Assembly (NCBI RefSeq): GCF_900290235.1
Contig: NZ_OLMK01000061.1
Coordinates: 62,001-126,000, forward strand
Length of the DNA: 64,000 nucleotides
Reading direction: 5' to 3'
Origin: Streptomyces sp. MA5143a
GTDB taxonomy: Bacteria; Actinomycetota; Actinomycetes; Streptomycetales; Streptomycetaceae
Part shown: positions 1 to 9,217 of the stretch, in pieces
Layout: each line of letters opens with the position of its first letter
Numbering within the stretch: the first letter of the stretch is position 1
Made by a program: the position numbers and the translations under genes
The notes under the pieces: model-generated
The model's input: only the letters and a program-made list of their open reading frames with translations
The model's database searches: none
What the model was told of the DNA's origin: nothing

Positions 1-60
1 GGTCCGGCATCCGAGAAGCGCCACGGCCTGCTCGGCTGGCTGACGCGCAGACACCCCTGA
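1..60 (+). CDS. C-terminal fragment of an unidentified protein
   Basis: The first 60 bases read as 19 codons followed by TGA, ending in ...GLLGWLTRRHP. The codons have the high third-position G/C of real genes here, and the stop leaves a normal gap before the convergent tesB gene. The gene begins outside the window, so no function can be assigned; this may be only the tail of a longer forward-strand gene. Confidence 0.45.
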   Translation, partial: GPASEKRHGLLGWLTRRHP

Positions 61-112
61 TCCGTCGACCGGGCGCGGTACGACCGGCCGCGGCCGCCGG
101 CCGACGGACGCG

Positions 113-988
113 TCAGGAACCGAGCTTGCGGAACAGTCCCTCCTGGACGACCGACACGAGCAGGCGCCCCTCCAGGTCGTAGATGCGGCCACGGGCCAGA
201 CCACGTCCGCCCACCGCGATCGGCGACTCCTGGTCGTACAGGAACCACTCGTCCGCACGGAACGGCCGGTGGAACCACATGGCGTGGTCCAGCGACGCCA
301 TGTCGAAGCCACGCGGTCCCCACAACGGCTCGACGGGAAGGCGGACGGCATCCAGCAGCGTCATGTCGCTGGCGTACGTCAACGCGCACGTGTGGACGAG
401 CGGATCGTCCCCCAGAGGGCCCACGGCCCGCATCCACACCGCGCTCCGCGGTTCCGCGTGCTCGACCTCCTCGGGGGTCCAGCGCAGCCGGTCGACATAA
501 CGGATGTCGAAGGGCTGACGCCGCGCCATGCGCTGCAACTGCTCGGGCAGCGCGCCCAGATGATCGGTGATCTCCTGCGTCAGCGTCGGCAGTGACTCCG
601 GGTCCGGCACCTCGCGGGCCGGTGGCAGCTGGTGCTCGAAGCTCCCCTCTTCAGGCTTGTGAAAGGAGGCGGTCAGATTGAAGATCGTGCGGCCCTGCTG
701 CACGGCGGTGACCCGGCGCGTGGTGAACGACCGCCCGTCGCGGACCCGCTCGACCTGGTACACGATCGGCACCCCAGGACGGCCCGGGCGGAGGAAGTAC
801 GCGTGCAGCGAATGCACGGGTCGGTCGCCCTCGGTGGTGCGTCCGGCGGCGACCAGCGCCTGGCCCGCCACCTGGCCACCGAAGACCCGCTGCAAGGACT
901 CCTGCGGGCTGCGCCCGCGGAAGATGTTGACCTCGATCTGCTCCAGGTCGAGGAGGTCGACGAGCCGCTCGGCGGGGTTGGTCGTCAT
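113..988 (-). CDS. tesB: Acyl-CoA thioesterase II (TesB family)
   Basis: A 291-residue double hot-dog thioesterase that hydrolyses acyl-CoA to free fatty acid and CoA in the cytoplasm. The length matches TesB (about 290 residues). Family features include the N-terminal FGGQVAGQAL segment, the SLHAYFLRPG strand, YASDMTLLD with the conserved acidic residue, and SLDHAMWFHRPFR near the C-terminus. I chose the ATG at 988 (MTTNPAERLVDLL) because GGAGAGG lies just upstream and homology starts there; the frame stays open upstream without support. It lies 19 bases after the helicase gene on the same strand, so the two are probably co-transcribed. Confidence 0.93.
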   Translation of the reverse strand: MTTNPAERLVDLLDLEQIEVNIFRGRSPQESLQRVFGGQVAGQALVAAGRTTEGDRPVHSLHAYFLRPGRPGVPIVYQVERVRDGRSFTTRRVTAVQQGRTIFNLTASFHKPEEGSFEHQLPPAREVPDPESLPTLTQEITDHLGALPEQLQRMARRQPFDIRYVDRLRWTPEEVEHAEPRSAVWMRAVGPLGDDPLVHTCALTYASDMTLLDAVRLPVEPLWGPRGFDMASLDHAMWFHRPFRADEWFLYDQESPIAVGGRGLARGRIYDLEGRLLVSVVQEGLFRKLGS

Positions 989-1007
989 CTGCCGGCCTCT
1001 CCAGTGC

Positions 1008-3521
1008 TCACAGTTGACCGACGTCGGTGACCCGGACGACGGCTCGGCCCTCGGCGTCGGAGGCCGCAAGGTCGATCTCCGCGCTGATGCCCCAGTCATG
1101 ATCGCCGTTCGGGTCGGCGAAGGTCTGACGGACGCGCCACAACCCGTTCTGCGGCTCCTCCTCGATCATCAGCAGGCGAGGACCGCGGGCATCGGGACCG
1201 GTGCCGAGCTCGTCGTACTCGTCCCAGTACTTGTCCATCGCCTCACCCCACCGCTCGGCGTCCCAGCCGGACTCGGCGTCCAACTCGCCCAGTTGGTCGA
1301 CCTGGTCGAGGGCGGCCAGCTCGACACGCCGGAACATGGCGTTGCGGACGAGGACACGGAAGGCGCGCGCGTTGGAGGTGACCGGCTTGACCTGGTCGGC
1401 CTTCTCCTGGGCCTCCTCGGCGGTCATCTCCTCGGGGTTGGCGAGCTGCTCCCACTCGTCGAGGAGGCTGGAGTCGACCTGGCGGACCATCTCGCCGAGC
1501 CAGGCGATCAGATCCTCCAGGTCGTCCGACTTCAGGTCGTCGGGGACGGTGTGATCGAGGGTCTTGTAGGCGCCGGCCAGGTAGCGCAGCACGATGCCCT
1601 CGGTGCGGGCCAGCTCGTAGTAGGACACCAACTCGGTGAAGGAGAGCGCCCGTTCGTACATGTCCCGGATCACCGACTTCGGGGACAGCGGATGGTCGCC
1701 GACCCACGGGTGACTCTTGCGGTACGTGTTGTACGCGTGGAAGAGCAACTCCTCCAGCGGCTTGGGGTAGGTGACGTCCTGGAGCCGTTCCATGCGCTCC
1801 TCGTACTCGACGCCGTCCGCCTTCATCGCCGCCACGGCCTCACCGCGCGCCTTGTTCTGCTGGGCCACGAGGATCTGCCGCGGGTCGTCGAGCGTCGACT
1901 CGACGACGGAGACCATGTCCAGGGCGTACGACGGCGACTCCGGGTCGAGCAGCTCGAACGCGGCCAGCGCGAACGTGGACAGCGGCTGGTTGAGCGCGAA
2001 GTCCTGCTGGAGGTCGACGGTCAGACGGACGATGCGGCCCTCGGCGTCCGGCTCGTCCAGCTTCTCGACGATGCCGCCGTCGAGCAGCGAACGGTAGATG
2101 GCGATGGCCCGCCGGATGTGGCGCAGCTGCTGCTTGCGCGGCTCGTGGTTGTCCTCCAGCAGCCGGCGCATCGCCTCGAAGGCGTTGCCCGGCCGGGCGA
2201 TCACCGACAGCAGCATCGTGTGCGTCACCCGGAAACGGGATGTGAGCGGCTCCGGATCGGAGGCGATGAGCTTCTCGAAGGTGTTGTCCGTCCAGCCGAC
2301 GAACCCCTCGGGCGCCTTCTTGCGGACCACCTTGCGGCGCTTCTTCGGATCGTCGCCCGCCTTCGCGAGCGCCTTCTCGTTCTCGATGACGTGCTCGGGC
2401 GCCTGCGCCACCACGAACCCGGCGGTGTCGAAGCCCGCCCGTCCGGCGCGCCCCGCGATCTGGTGGAACTCACGGGCGCGCAGCGTCCGCACCCGGCTGC
2501 CGTCGTACTTGGTCAGCGCGGTGAACAGCACCGTGCGGATGGGGACGTTGACGCCTACGCCGAGCGTGTCAGTGCCGCAGATGACCTTCAGGAGACCGGC
2601 CTGGGCCAGCTTCTCCACCAGACGCCGGTACTTGGGCAGCATCCCGGCATGGTGGACACCGATACCGTGCCGGACGTAGCGGGAGAGATTGCGGCCGAAC
2701 TTGGTGGTGAACCGGAAGTTGCCGATCAACTCGGCGATCTGGTCCTTCTCCTCCCGCGTGCACATGTTGATGCTCATCAGCGCCTGCGCCCGCTCCACGG
2801 CCTGCGCCTGCGTGAAGTGCACGATGTAGACGGGCGCCTGCTTGGTGGCGAGCAGCTCCGTGAGCGTCTCCGTCAGCGGCGTCAGGACGTACTCGTACGA
2901 CAGCGGCACGGGGCGGGTGGCCGAGCGGACCACGGAGGTGGGGCGGCCGGTGCGCCGGGTGAGGTCCTTCTCGAACATCGAGACGTCGCCGAGGGTCGCC
3001 GACATCAGGATGAACTGGGCCTGCGGCAGCTCCAGGATGGGGATCTGCCAGGCCCAGCCGCGGTCGGCCTCCGCGTAGAAGTGGAACTCGTCCATGACGA
3101 CCTGGCCGACATCGGCGTCCTTGCCGTCGCGCAGCGCGATGGACGCCAAGACCTCGGCGGTGCAGCAGATGACCGGAGCGTCGGCGTTCACGGACGCGTC
3201 GCCGGTGAGCATGCCGACGTTCTCGGTACCGAAGATCTTGCACAGCTCGAAGAACTTCTCCGAGACCAGCGCCTTGATCGGGGCCGTGTAGAAGGTGACC
3301 TCGTCACGGGCGAGGGCGGCGAAGTGCGCGCCTGCCGCGATCATGCTCTTGCCGGAGCCGGTGGGTGTCGACACGATCACGTTCGCGCCGGAGACCACCT
3401 CGATGAGCGCCTCCTCCTGATGGGGGTAGAGGGTGAGACCGCGTTCCACGGCCCACGACTCGAAGGCTTCGTAGAGGGCGTCGGGGTCGGCGGTCCGCGG
3501 CAGCTGATCGATGAGGGTCAC
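1008..3521 (-). CDS. DEAD/DEAH-box (Ski2-like) helicase with C-terminal DUF3516
   Basis: An 837-residue superfamily 2 helicase, probably acting on RNA in the cytoplasm. Motifs appear in order: Walker A STPTGSGKS, the DExH box as MDEFHFY, SAT in LMSATLGD, and motif VI IAGRAGRAGFD. The C-terminal half is the actinobacterial DUF3516 region. The GTG at 3521 (VTLIDQLPRTADP) is taken as the start because conservation begins there; upstream codons in the same frame are low-complexity and overlap the divergent gene's promoter region. The substrate is not known from sequence. It probably leads a two-gene operon with tesB. Confidence 0.9.
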   Translation of the reverse strand: MTLIDQLPRTADPDALYEAFESWAVERGLTLYPHQEEALIEVVSGANVIVSTPTGSGKSMIAAGAHFAALARDEVTFYTAPIKALVSEKFFELCKIFGTENVGMLTGDASVNADAPVICCTAEVLASIALRDGKDADVGQVVMDEFHFYAEADRGWAWQIPILELPQAQFILMSATLGDVSMFEKDLTRRTGRPTSVVRSATRPVPLSYEYVLTPLTETLTELLATKQAPVYIVHFTQAQAVERAQALMSINMCTREEKDQIAELIGNFRFTTKFGRNLSRYVRHGIGVHHAGMLPKYRRLVEKLAQAGLLKVICGTDTLGVGVNVPIRTVLFTALTKYDGSRVRTLRAREFHQIAGRAGRAGFDTAGFVVAQAPEHVIENEKALAKAGDDPKKRRKVVRKKAPEGFVGWTDNTFEKLIASDPEPLTSRFRVTHTMLLSVIARPGNAFEAMRRLLEDNHEPRKQQLRHIRRAIAIYRSLLDGGIVEKLDEPDAEGRIVRLTVDLQQDFALNQPLSTFALAAFELLDPESPSYALDMVSVVESTLDDPRQILVAQQNKARGEAVAAMKADGVEYEERMERLQDVTYPKPLEELLFHAYNTYRKSHPWVGDHPLSPKSVIRDMYERALSFTELVSYYELARTEGIVLRYLAGAYKTLDHTVPDDLKSDDLEDLIAWLGEMVRQVDSSLLDEWEQLANPEEMTAEEAQEKADQVKPVTSNARAFRVLVRNAMFRRVELAALDQVDQLGELDAESGWDAERWGEAMDKYWDEYDELGTGPDARGPRLLMIEEEPQNGLWRVRQTFADPNGDHDWGISAEIDLAASDAEGRAVVRVTDVGQL

Positions 3522-3687
3522 GCCCCCATCTTGCCTGCCCGCGCCCCCAACGCGGGAATCGGATACCCGGCCGAAGATCGCGAACGCTACGCTGTGGCGC
3601 CGACGGAGCGTCGACGCATGTGGACAACTGGACAGCGGCCCGGGGCAACTGGACAGCGGGACAGAAGGAATGGGGCGGGGCACGGCC

Positions 3688-4482
3688 ATGATGGGACCAG
3701 CACACTCACTGTCCGGGGCCGCGGCCTGGCTCGGCGTAGGGGCGGCGGCAGCCGCGACCGGGCACACCATGCCCTGGCCGGTCCTCCTGGCCGGTGCGCT
3801 GATCTGCGCGGGCGCCGCGCTCGCCCCGGACCTGGACCACAAGGCGGCGACGATCTCCCGTTCCTTCGGCCCGCTCTCCCGCTGGGTGTGCGAGATCGTC
3901 GACAAGCTCTCGTACGCCGTCTACAAGGCGACGAAGAAGCAGGGCGACCCACGCCGCTCAGGCGGGCACCGCACGCTCACCCACACCTGGCTGTGGGCGG
4001 TGCTGCTCGGTGCGGGGGCCTCCGCCTTGGCGATCATGGGTGGCCGCTGGGCGGTGTTGGCCATCCTGTTCGTGCACATGGTGCTGGCGATCGAAGGGCT
4101 GCTGTGGCGGGCGGCCCGCGGGTCGAGCAGCGACGTGCTGGTGTGGCTGCTGGCGGCGACCAGTGCCTGGATCATCGCCGGCGTCCTGGACAAGCCGGGC
4201 AACGGGGCGGACTGGCTGTTCACCGAGCCGGGCCAGGAGTACCTGTGGCTCGGCCTGCCGATCCTGCTGGGCGCGCTGGTGCACGACATCGGCGATTCAC
4301 TGACCGTCTCGGGCTGCCCGATCCTGTGGCCGATACCGGTGGGCCGCAAGCGCTGGTACCCGATCGGTCCGCCCAAGGCGATGCGGTTCCGGGCCGGCAG
4401 CTGGGTGGAGCTGAGGGTGCTCATGCCGGTGTTCATGGTGCTCGGGGGCGTGGGAGCCGCCGCGGCCCTGAACGTCATCTGA
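3688..4482 (+). CDS. YdjM/DUF457-type membrane-bound metal-dependent hydrolase
   Basis: A 264-residue integral membrane protein of the LexA-regulated inner membrane YdjM (DUF457) type. N-terminal hydrophobic helices are followed by the acidic DLDHK motif, then a GGHRTLTHT histidine cluster, several hydrophobic segments, and VHDIGDSLT, which together could bind metal. The start is placed at the first ATG of an ATGATG pair, with GGGGCGGGG upstream; an ATG at 3670 is an alternative. It is transcribed divergently from the helicase. The enzymatic activity of the family is not established. Confidence 0.82.
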   Translation: MMGPAHSLSGAAAWLGVGAAAAATGHTMPWPVLLAGALICAGAALAPDLDHKAATISRSFGPLSRWVCEIVDKLSYAVYKATKKQGDPRRSGGHRTLTHTWLWAVLLGAGASALAIMGGRWAVLAILFVHMVLAIEGLLWRAARGSSSDVLVWLLAATSAWIIAGVLDKPGNGADWLFTEPGQEYLWLGLPILLGALVHDIGDSLTVSGCPILWPIPVGRKRWYPIGPPKAMRFRAGSWVELRVLMPVFMVLGGVGAAAALNVI

Positions 4483-4508
4483 CAGCGCGGGCCGGCAGCC
4501 GGGCAGGG

Positions 4509-4979
4509 TCAGCCCGACACGGAGTCCTCGTCCACGATGTGCATCGCGGCCTCCTCGGCGGAGGCGGCCGCGCCGTCGATGCCCACGTCGGTGGCGATCA
4601 GCCCGCTCTCCTCGTCCTCGTGCGCACCCTCGTCGGGGGCGACGAGACGGCCCGAGCGAAGCCCTCCCACCTCGTTGTCCACCAGCTCACCGTCGGTGTC
4701 CTGCGCATCGCCGATGCCGTCCCCGTCGACCGAGGTGACGTCCGGCAGCTCCTCCGCGAGCCGCTGCTCCAAGGTCTCGCCGCGCAGCCGCTCCGCGGCG
4801 GTCACACCGGTGTGCTCCACCGCCCATGGCCGCTCCGGTGGCGACCAGCCCCGGTCGAGCGGGTCGTCCACACCGTCGGCGACCAGGGTGTCCTCGGCGT
4901 CCAGCAGCCCGGCGTCGTCCTGGATCTCCGATCCATCCGGCTGGTAGACGTCGTCTCCCCATCCGCCGGCTCTGTCCAC
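4509..4979 (-). CDS. DUF5709 family acidic protein
   Basis: A 156-residue, strongly acidic, soluble protein of the actinobacterial DUF5709 type, with the typical N-terminal GGWGDDVYQP, repeated acidic stretches, and a C-terminal MHIVDED. The GTG at 4979 is preceded by GGAGG at good spacing. There is no signal peptide or membrane helix. It is convergent with the upstream membrane protein gene. The function of the family is unknown. Confidence 0.8.
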   Translation of the reverse strand: MDRAGGWGDDVYQPDGSEIQDDAGLLDAEDTLVADGVDDPLDRGWSPPERPWAVEHTGVTAAERLRGETLEQRLAEELPDVTSVDGDGIGDAQDTDGELVDNEVGGLRSGRLVAPDEGAHEDEESGLIATDVGIDGAAASAEEAAMHIVDEDSVSG

Positions 4980-5330
4980 GGGTACCTCCAGTGGTGGGAC
5001 GGGCCCGGTGCCACCGTGCGGCGACGGTGGGCGCACGAACCCCTGGGCGACGGTCCGACCCCCGCGAACCGGGCGGTTCACGGGCGTCCCCCGAATCAGT
5101 GCCCACCACCAGAGTTCCACTCGCCGTCGGCACCACGCAACGTCAGGGGACGGGGCCCGGCAGCGAGCGCACTGTCTGCCTCGGCCCGGCGGCCCGCGTC
5201 CTGGCGGTGCGGCGACCGTGAGGCGTCAACCGCACCGACCCCCGCTACCGCGCGGCCCACGACAGGGCGTGCGCGACGGCCGACGGAGCGCGATCGGCCG
5301 ACGCGCCGCCCTGTCGGCGAGGACCGGCTC
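4980..5330. other. Intergenic stretch without a recognisable gene
   Basis: About 350 bases between the DUF5709 start and the terminator hairpins of the ABC exporter. Open frames here lack ribosome binding sites and conserved motifs. It presumably holds the DUF5709 promoter, but no clear -35/-10 pair stands out. Confidence 0.5.
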
Positions 5331-5369
5331 GGAGGCGGTGGCCTCCTGAGCCGGCCGGGCACCGGCTCA
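5331..5369 (-). terminator. Two adjacent stem-loops at the end of the ABC exporter operon
   Basis: TGAGCCGG (5347-5354) pairs perfectly with CCGGCTCA (5362-5369) across a 7-base loop and overlaps the exporter's stop codon. A second perfect stem, GGAGGC/GCCTCC, occupies 5331-5346. There is no T-tract, as is common in streptomycetes. Confidence 0.5.
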
Positions 5370-7148
5370 GCCGTGCCAGGACCGCCACAGGGCCGCGTAC
5401 GCGCCGTCCGCCGCGACGAGCTGGTCATGGCTGCCCAGCTCGCTGATGCGGCCGTTCTCGACGACGGCGATGACGTCGGCGTCGTGGGCGGTGTGCAGAC
5501 GGTGGGCGATGGCGACGACGGTACGGCCGTCGAGGACACGGGCGAGGGAGCGTTCCAGATGCCGTGCCGCACGCGGGTCGAGGAGCGAGGTCGCCTCGTC
5601 CAGGACCAAGGTGTGCGGGTCGGCGAGGACCAGCCGGGCCAGCGCGATCTGCTGGGCCTGCGCCGGGGTGAGCGTGAACCCGCCCGAGCCGACCTCGGTG
5701 CCCAGGCCGTCGTCGAGCGCCCGCGCCCAGGAATCGGCGTCGACCGCGCCGAGCGCCGCCCACAGCTCGGCGTCCTCGGCGTGGGTGCGGGCGAGCCGCA
5801 GGTTGTCGCGCAGGGTGCCGACGAAGACGTGGTGCTCCTGGTTGACGAGGGCCACATGGGAGCGGACGTCCTCGGCGGGCATCCGGGACAGCTCGGCACC
5901 GCCGAGGGTGATCCGGCCGTCGCGGGGCGCGTAGATGCCGGCGAGGAGCCTGCCCAGCGTGGACTTGCCCGCCCCGGACGGGCCGACGAGGGCCAGCCGG
6001 GTGCCGGGCGCGACCTCCAGGGACACCTTGCGCAGCACGTCGACGCCCTCGCGGTACCCGAAGCGCACCTGGTCGGCGTGGACATGGCGTCCGTCGGGAG
6101 CCACGTCCGGGTCGCCCGCGCCCGGTTCGATGTCCCGTACGCCGACCAGCCGGGCCAGCGACACCTCGGCGACCTGGAGCTCGTCGTACCAGCGCAGGAT
6201 GAGGTTCACCGGCTCGACGAGCATCTGGGCGATGAGGGCGCCCGTCGTCAGCTGGCCCAGCCCGATCCAGCCCTGGAGCACGAACACACCGCCGACGATC
6301 AGCACCGCGCCGAGGACCATGGTGTGGGTGAAATTGATGACCGGGAAGAGCACCGAGCGCAGCCACAGGGTGTACCGCTCCCAGGCGGTCCACTCGCGGA
6401 TGCGCTGGTGGGACAGGTCGATGCGGCGCGTGCCGAGGCGGTGGGCCTCGACGGTGCGTCCGGCGTCGACGGTCTCCGCGAGGACGGCGGCGACGGCCGC
6501 GTACCCGGCGGACTCGGAGCGGTAGGCGGAGGGCGCCCGTTTGAAGTACCAGCGGCAGCCCGCGATCAGCAGGGGCAGGGCCAGCAGGACGGCGAGCGCC
6601 AGCGGCGGAGCCGTCACGGCGAGCCCGCCGAGGAGGAGGGCCACCCAGACCACGCCGATCGCCAGCTGCGGCACGGCCTCACGCATCGCGTTGCCGAGGC
6701 GGTCGATGTCGGTGGTGATCCGGGACAGCAGGTCACCCGTTCCGGCCCGCTCCAGGACCCCCGGCGGCAGGCCGACCGACCGGACGAGGAAGTCCTCGCG
6801 CAGATCGGCCAGCATCCGCTCGCCCAGCATGGCTCCGCGCAGCCGCACCTCCCGTACGAACACCGCCTGGACGACCAGGGCGACGACGAACACCCCGGCG
6901 GTCAGCTCCAGATGGAGTTCGCGGGCCCCGTCGGAGACCCGTTCGACGAGTTCGCCCAGCAGGTAGGGGCCCGCCATCGAGGCCACGACGGCGATGGTGT
7001 TGACGGCGATGAGCAGGGCGAAGGCCCGGCGGTGGCGGCGGAACAGTTCGGCCACGTAGGCGCGGACGGTCGCGGGAGCGCCGACGGGCAGGGTGTTCGC
7101 CGTCGTCGGGGCGGCCGGGTCGTACGCCGGTGGAGCCACGCCGATCAT
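5367..7148 (-). CDS. ABC exporter half-transporter, canonical Walker A subunit
   Basis: A 593-residue exporter subunit: six-helix transmembrane domain (about residues 30-320), then an ATPase domain. Walker A is LVGPSGAGKST, Walker B LVLDEATS, and the H-loop AIAHRLHT is intact. The signature motif is degenerate: LTPAQ replaces LSGGQ. Its start overlaps the stop of the upstream 618-residue subunit by four bases (ATGA), so the two are translationally coupled and should form a heterodimer. The substrate (lipid, peptide or drug) cannot be read from sequence. Confidence 0.92.
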   Translation of the reverse strand: MIGVAPPAYDPAAPTTANTLPVGAPATVRAYVAELFRRHRRAFALLIAVNTIAVVASMAGPYLLGELVERVSDGARELHLELTAGVFVVALVVQAVFVREVRLRGAMLGERMLADLREDFLVRSVGLPPGVLERAGTGDLLSRITTDIDRLGNAMREAVPQLAIGVVWVALLLGGLAVTAPPLALAVLLALPLLIAGCRWYFKRAPSAYRSESAGYAAVAAVLAETVDAGRTVEAHRLGTRRIDLSHQRIREWTAWERYTLWLRSVLFPVINFTHTMVLGAVLIVGGVFVLQGWIGLGQLTTGALIAQMLVEPVNLILRWYDELQVAEVSLARLVGVRDIEPGAGDPDVAPDGRHVHADQVRFGYREGVDVLRKVSLEVAPGTRLALVGPSGAGKSTLGRLLAGIYAPRDGRITLGGAELSRMPAEDVRSHVALVNQEHHVFVGTLRDNLRLARTHAEDAELWAALGAVDADSWARALDDGLGTEVGSGGFTLTPAQAQQIALARLVLADPHTLVLDEATSLLDPRAARHLERSLARVLDGRTVVAIAHRLHTAHDADVIAVVENGRISELGSHDQLVAADGAYAALWRSWHG

Positions 7149-9001
7149 GCGGTCTCCTCGATTTCTTCCAGTTCGTCCAGCACATCGCTGAGCGCGGTCC
7201 TGCGGTCCTTCGGCACGGTGTCCTCGCGCGGCGCGGCACCACCCCGGCCCAGGGCGTCCGCAGCCGTCTCCTCGTCCGTCTCGCGGGTGACGACGGCCCG
7301 GTATCGCGGCTCCCTGCGCACGAGTTCGCGGTGCACGCCCACCGCCGCGACCTCGCCCTCGTGCACCAGGACCACGCGTTCGGCGAGGTCGAGGAGGAGC
7401 GGGGAGGAGGTGAGGACGACCGTCGTGCGGCCCGCGCGGAGGGACCGGATGCCGTCGGCGATCCTCGCCTCGGTGTGGGAGTCGACGGCGGAGGTCGGCT
7501 CGTCCAGGACCAGGACCTCGGGGTCCGCGATCAGGGAGCGGGCCAGGGCCAGCCGTTGGCGCTGCCCACCGGACAGGGACCTGCCGCGTTCGGTGATGCG
7601 TGCGTCCAGTGGGTCCTCGGCGCCCAACGAGCCCTGCGCCAGGGCCTCCAGGACGTCATCGCACTGGGCGGCGGCCAGCGCCTCCTCGGCGGTGACGTCG
7701 CCGGAGGCGGGTACGTCGAGCAGTTCGCGGAGGGTGCCGGAGAGCAGCACCGGGTCCTTGTCCTGGACGAGGACGGCCGTGCGGGCGGAGTCGAGCGGCA
7801 GTTCGTCGAGGGGGACACCGGCCAGGAGTACCGACGTGCCCTCCTCCGGGGCGTGTCCGCCGAGCCGTTCCGCGAGCCGCCCGGCGGCGTCCGGGTCGCC
7901 GCACACCACGGCGGTGAGACATCCGGAGGGGGCGAGCAGTCCGGTCGCCGGGTCGTACAGGTCCCCGGACGGCACGGCGGCCTCCCGCGACCCCTCGGTG
8001 GCGGTGGTCCGTTCCAGGGACAGCACCCGTGCGGCCCGTTTGGCGGAGGGGCGGGAGAAGGAGTACGCCATCGCGATCTCCTCGAAGTGCCTGAGGGGGT
8101 ATCCCAGCAGCATCACCGCGCTGTACACGGTGACGAGTTCGCCGACGGTGATCCGGCCGTCGCGGGCGAGACCGACGCCGTACCAGACGACCGCGATCAT
8201 CAGCAGCCCCGGCAGTAGGACCTGGATGGCGGAGATCAGGGCCCACATACGCGCGCTGCGGACGGCGGCGTGGCGGACCTCCTGGGAGGCGCGGCGGTAG
8301 CGGTCGAGGAAGAGGTCCTCGCCGCCGATGCCGCGCAGCACACGCAGCCCCGCGACGGTGTCCGAGGCCAGTTCGGTGGCGCGTCCGGCCTTCTCGCGCT
8401 GTTCGTCGGCGCGTCGGGTCGCGCGGGGCAGCAGCGGCAGTACGGCGAGTGCGAGCACGGGCACGCCGATGGCGACGACGATGCCGAGCGCGGGCTGGTA
8501 GACCACCAGGGCGACACAGACCAGTACCACGGTGAGCGCCGCCGCGGTGAAGCGGGAGACGGCCTCGACGAACCAGCCGATCTTCTCGACGTCGCCGGTG
8601 GAGACGGCGACGACCTCGCCGGCCGCCACCCGGCGGGTCAGCGCGGAGCCGAGCTGCGCCGTCTTGCGGGCCAGCAGTTGTTGGACTCGGGCGGCGGCGG
8701 TGATCCAGTTGGTGACCGCGGTGCGGTGCAGGAAGGTGTCGCCGAGCGCGATGGTGAGGCCGCACAGCGCCAGCAGCGCGCCCGACAGGGCCAGCCGGGT
8801 GCCGGAGCGGGCGACCACGGCCTCGATGGCGACACCGACACAGAACGGCAGTCCGGCCACGGAGGTGAAGTGCAGCAGTCCCCACGCCAGCGCCTTGAGC
8901 TGTCCGCCGAGCTGGTTGCGGCCCAGCCACCACAGGAATCGGGGACCCGAGCGTGCGTCGGGCACGCCGGGGTCTTGGAACGGAAGGTCTTGAATCTGCA
9001 T
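7145..9001 (-). CDS. ABC exporter half-transporter, degenerate Walker A subunit
   Basis: A 618-residue partner subunit with a transmembrane domain (about 30-320) and a divergent nucleotide-binding domain. The Walker A position reads CGDPDAAGRLAE, without the invariant Gly-Lys-Ser/Thr, and the H-loop histidine is missing (LTSSPLLLD), whereas the signature LSGGQRQR and Walker B VLVLDEPTS are canonical. Combined with the other subunit, only one composite ATP site would be catalytic. The ATG at 9001 (MQIQDLPFQ) has an AGGGA ribosome site; an upstream in-frame ATG at 9046 is less likely. First gene of the operon. Confidence 0.9.
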   Translation of the reverse strand: MQIQDLPFQDPGVPDARSGPRFLWWLGRNQLGGQLKALAWGLLHFTSVAGLPFCVGVAIEAVVARSGTRLALSGALLALCGLTIALGDTFLHRTAVTNWITAAARVQQLLARKTAQLGSALTRRVAAGEVVAVSTGDVEKIGWFVEAVSRFTAAALTVVLVCVALVVYQPALGIVVAIGVPVLALAVLPLLPRATRRADEQREKAGRATELASDTVAGLRVLRGIGGEDLFLDRYRRASQEVRHAAVRSARMWALISAIQVLLPGLLMIAVVWYGVGLARDGRITVGELVTVYSAVMLLGYPLRHFEEIAMAYSFSRPSAKRAARVLSLERTTATEGSREAAVPSGDLYDPATGLLAPSGCLTAVVCGDPDAAGRLAERLGGHAPEEGTSVLLAGVPLDELPLDSARTAVLVQDKDPVLLSGTLRELLDVPASGDVTAEEALAAAQCDDVLEALAQGSLGAEDPLDARITERGRSLSGGQRQRLALARSLIADPEVLVLDEPTSAVDSHTEARIADGIRSLRAGRTTVVLTSSPLLLDLAERVVLVHEGEVAAVGVHRELVRREPRYRAVVTRETDEETAADALGRGGAAPREDTVPKDRRTALSDVLDELEEIEETA

Positions 9002-9217
9002 GACGTCCCTGTGGGTCGTGTCAGAGGAGGGGGGATAAAGGTGCAAAAGGGGCGATGGGGCCCGGCGGCCGGCCGTGAAAGGTTCGCGTCACCGCGCGGT
9101 CGGAGGCAAACGGTTTTCCGTCGACGGGCAAAGTTTCGGCCTGGACCGCCCCTGTGACGCCGGGCGCGCGGGGGCGGTGGACGCGGAGAGCCGGCGCGCG
9201 GTGCGACGATGGAGCGC

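Noticed and set aside
678..8300. A very long plus-strand open frame of about 2540 codons
   Set aside because: It runs antisense to several clearly identified minus-strand genes, and its translation is low-complexity Arg/Val/Asp-rich, as expected from shadows in high-GC DNA.
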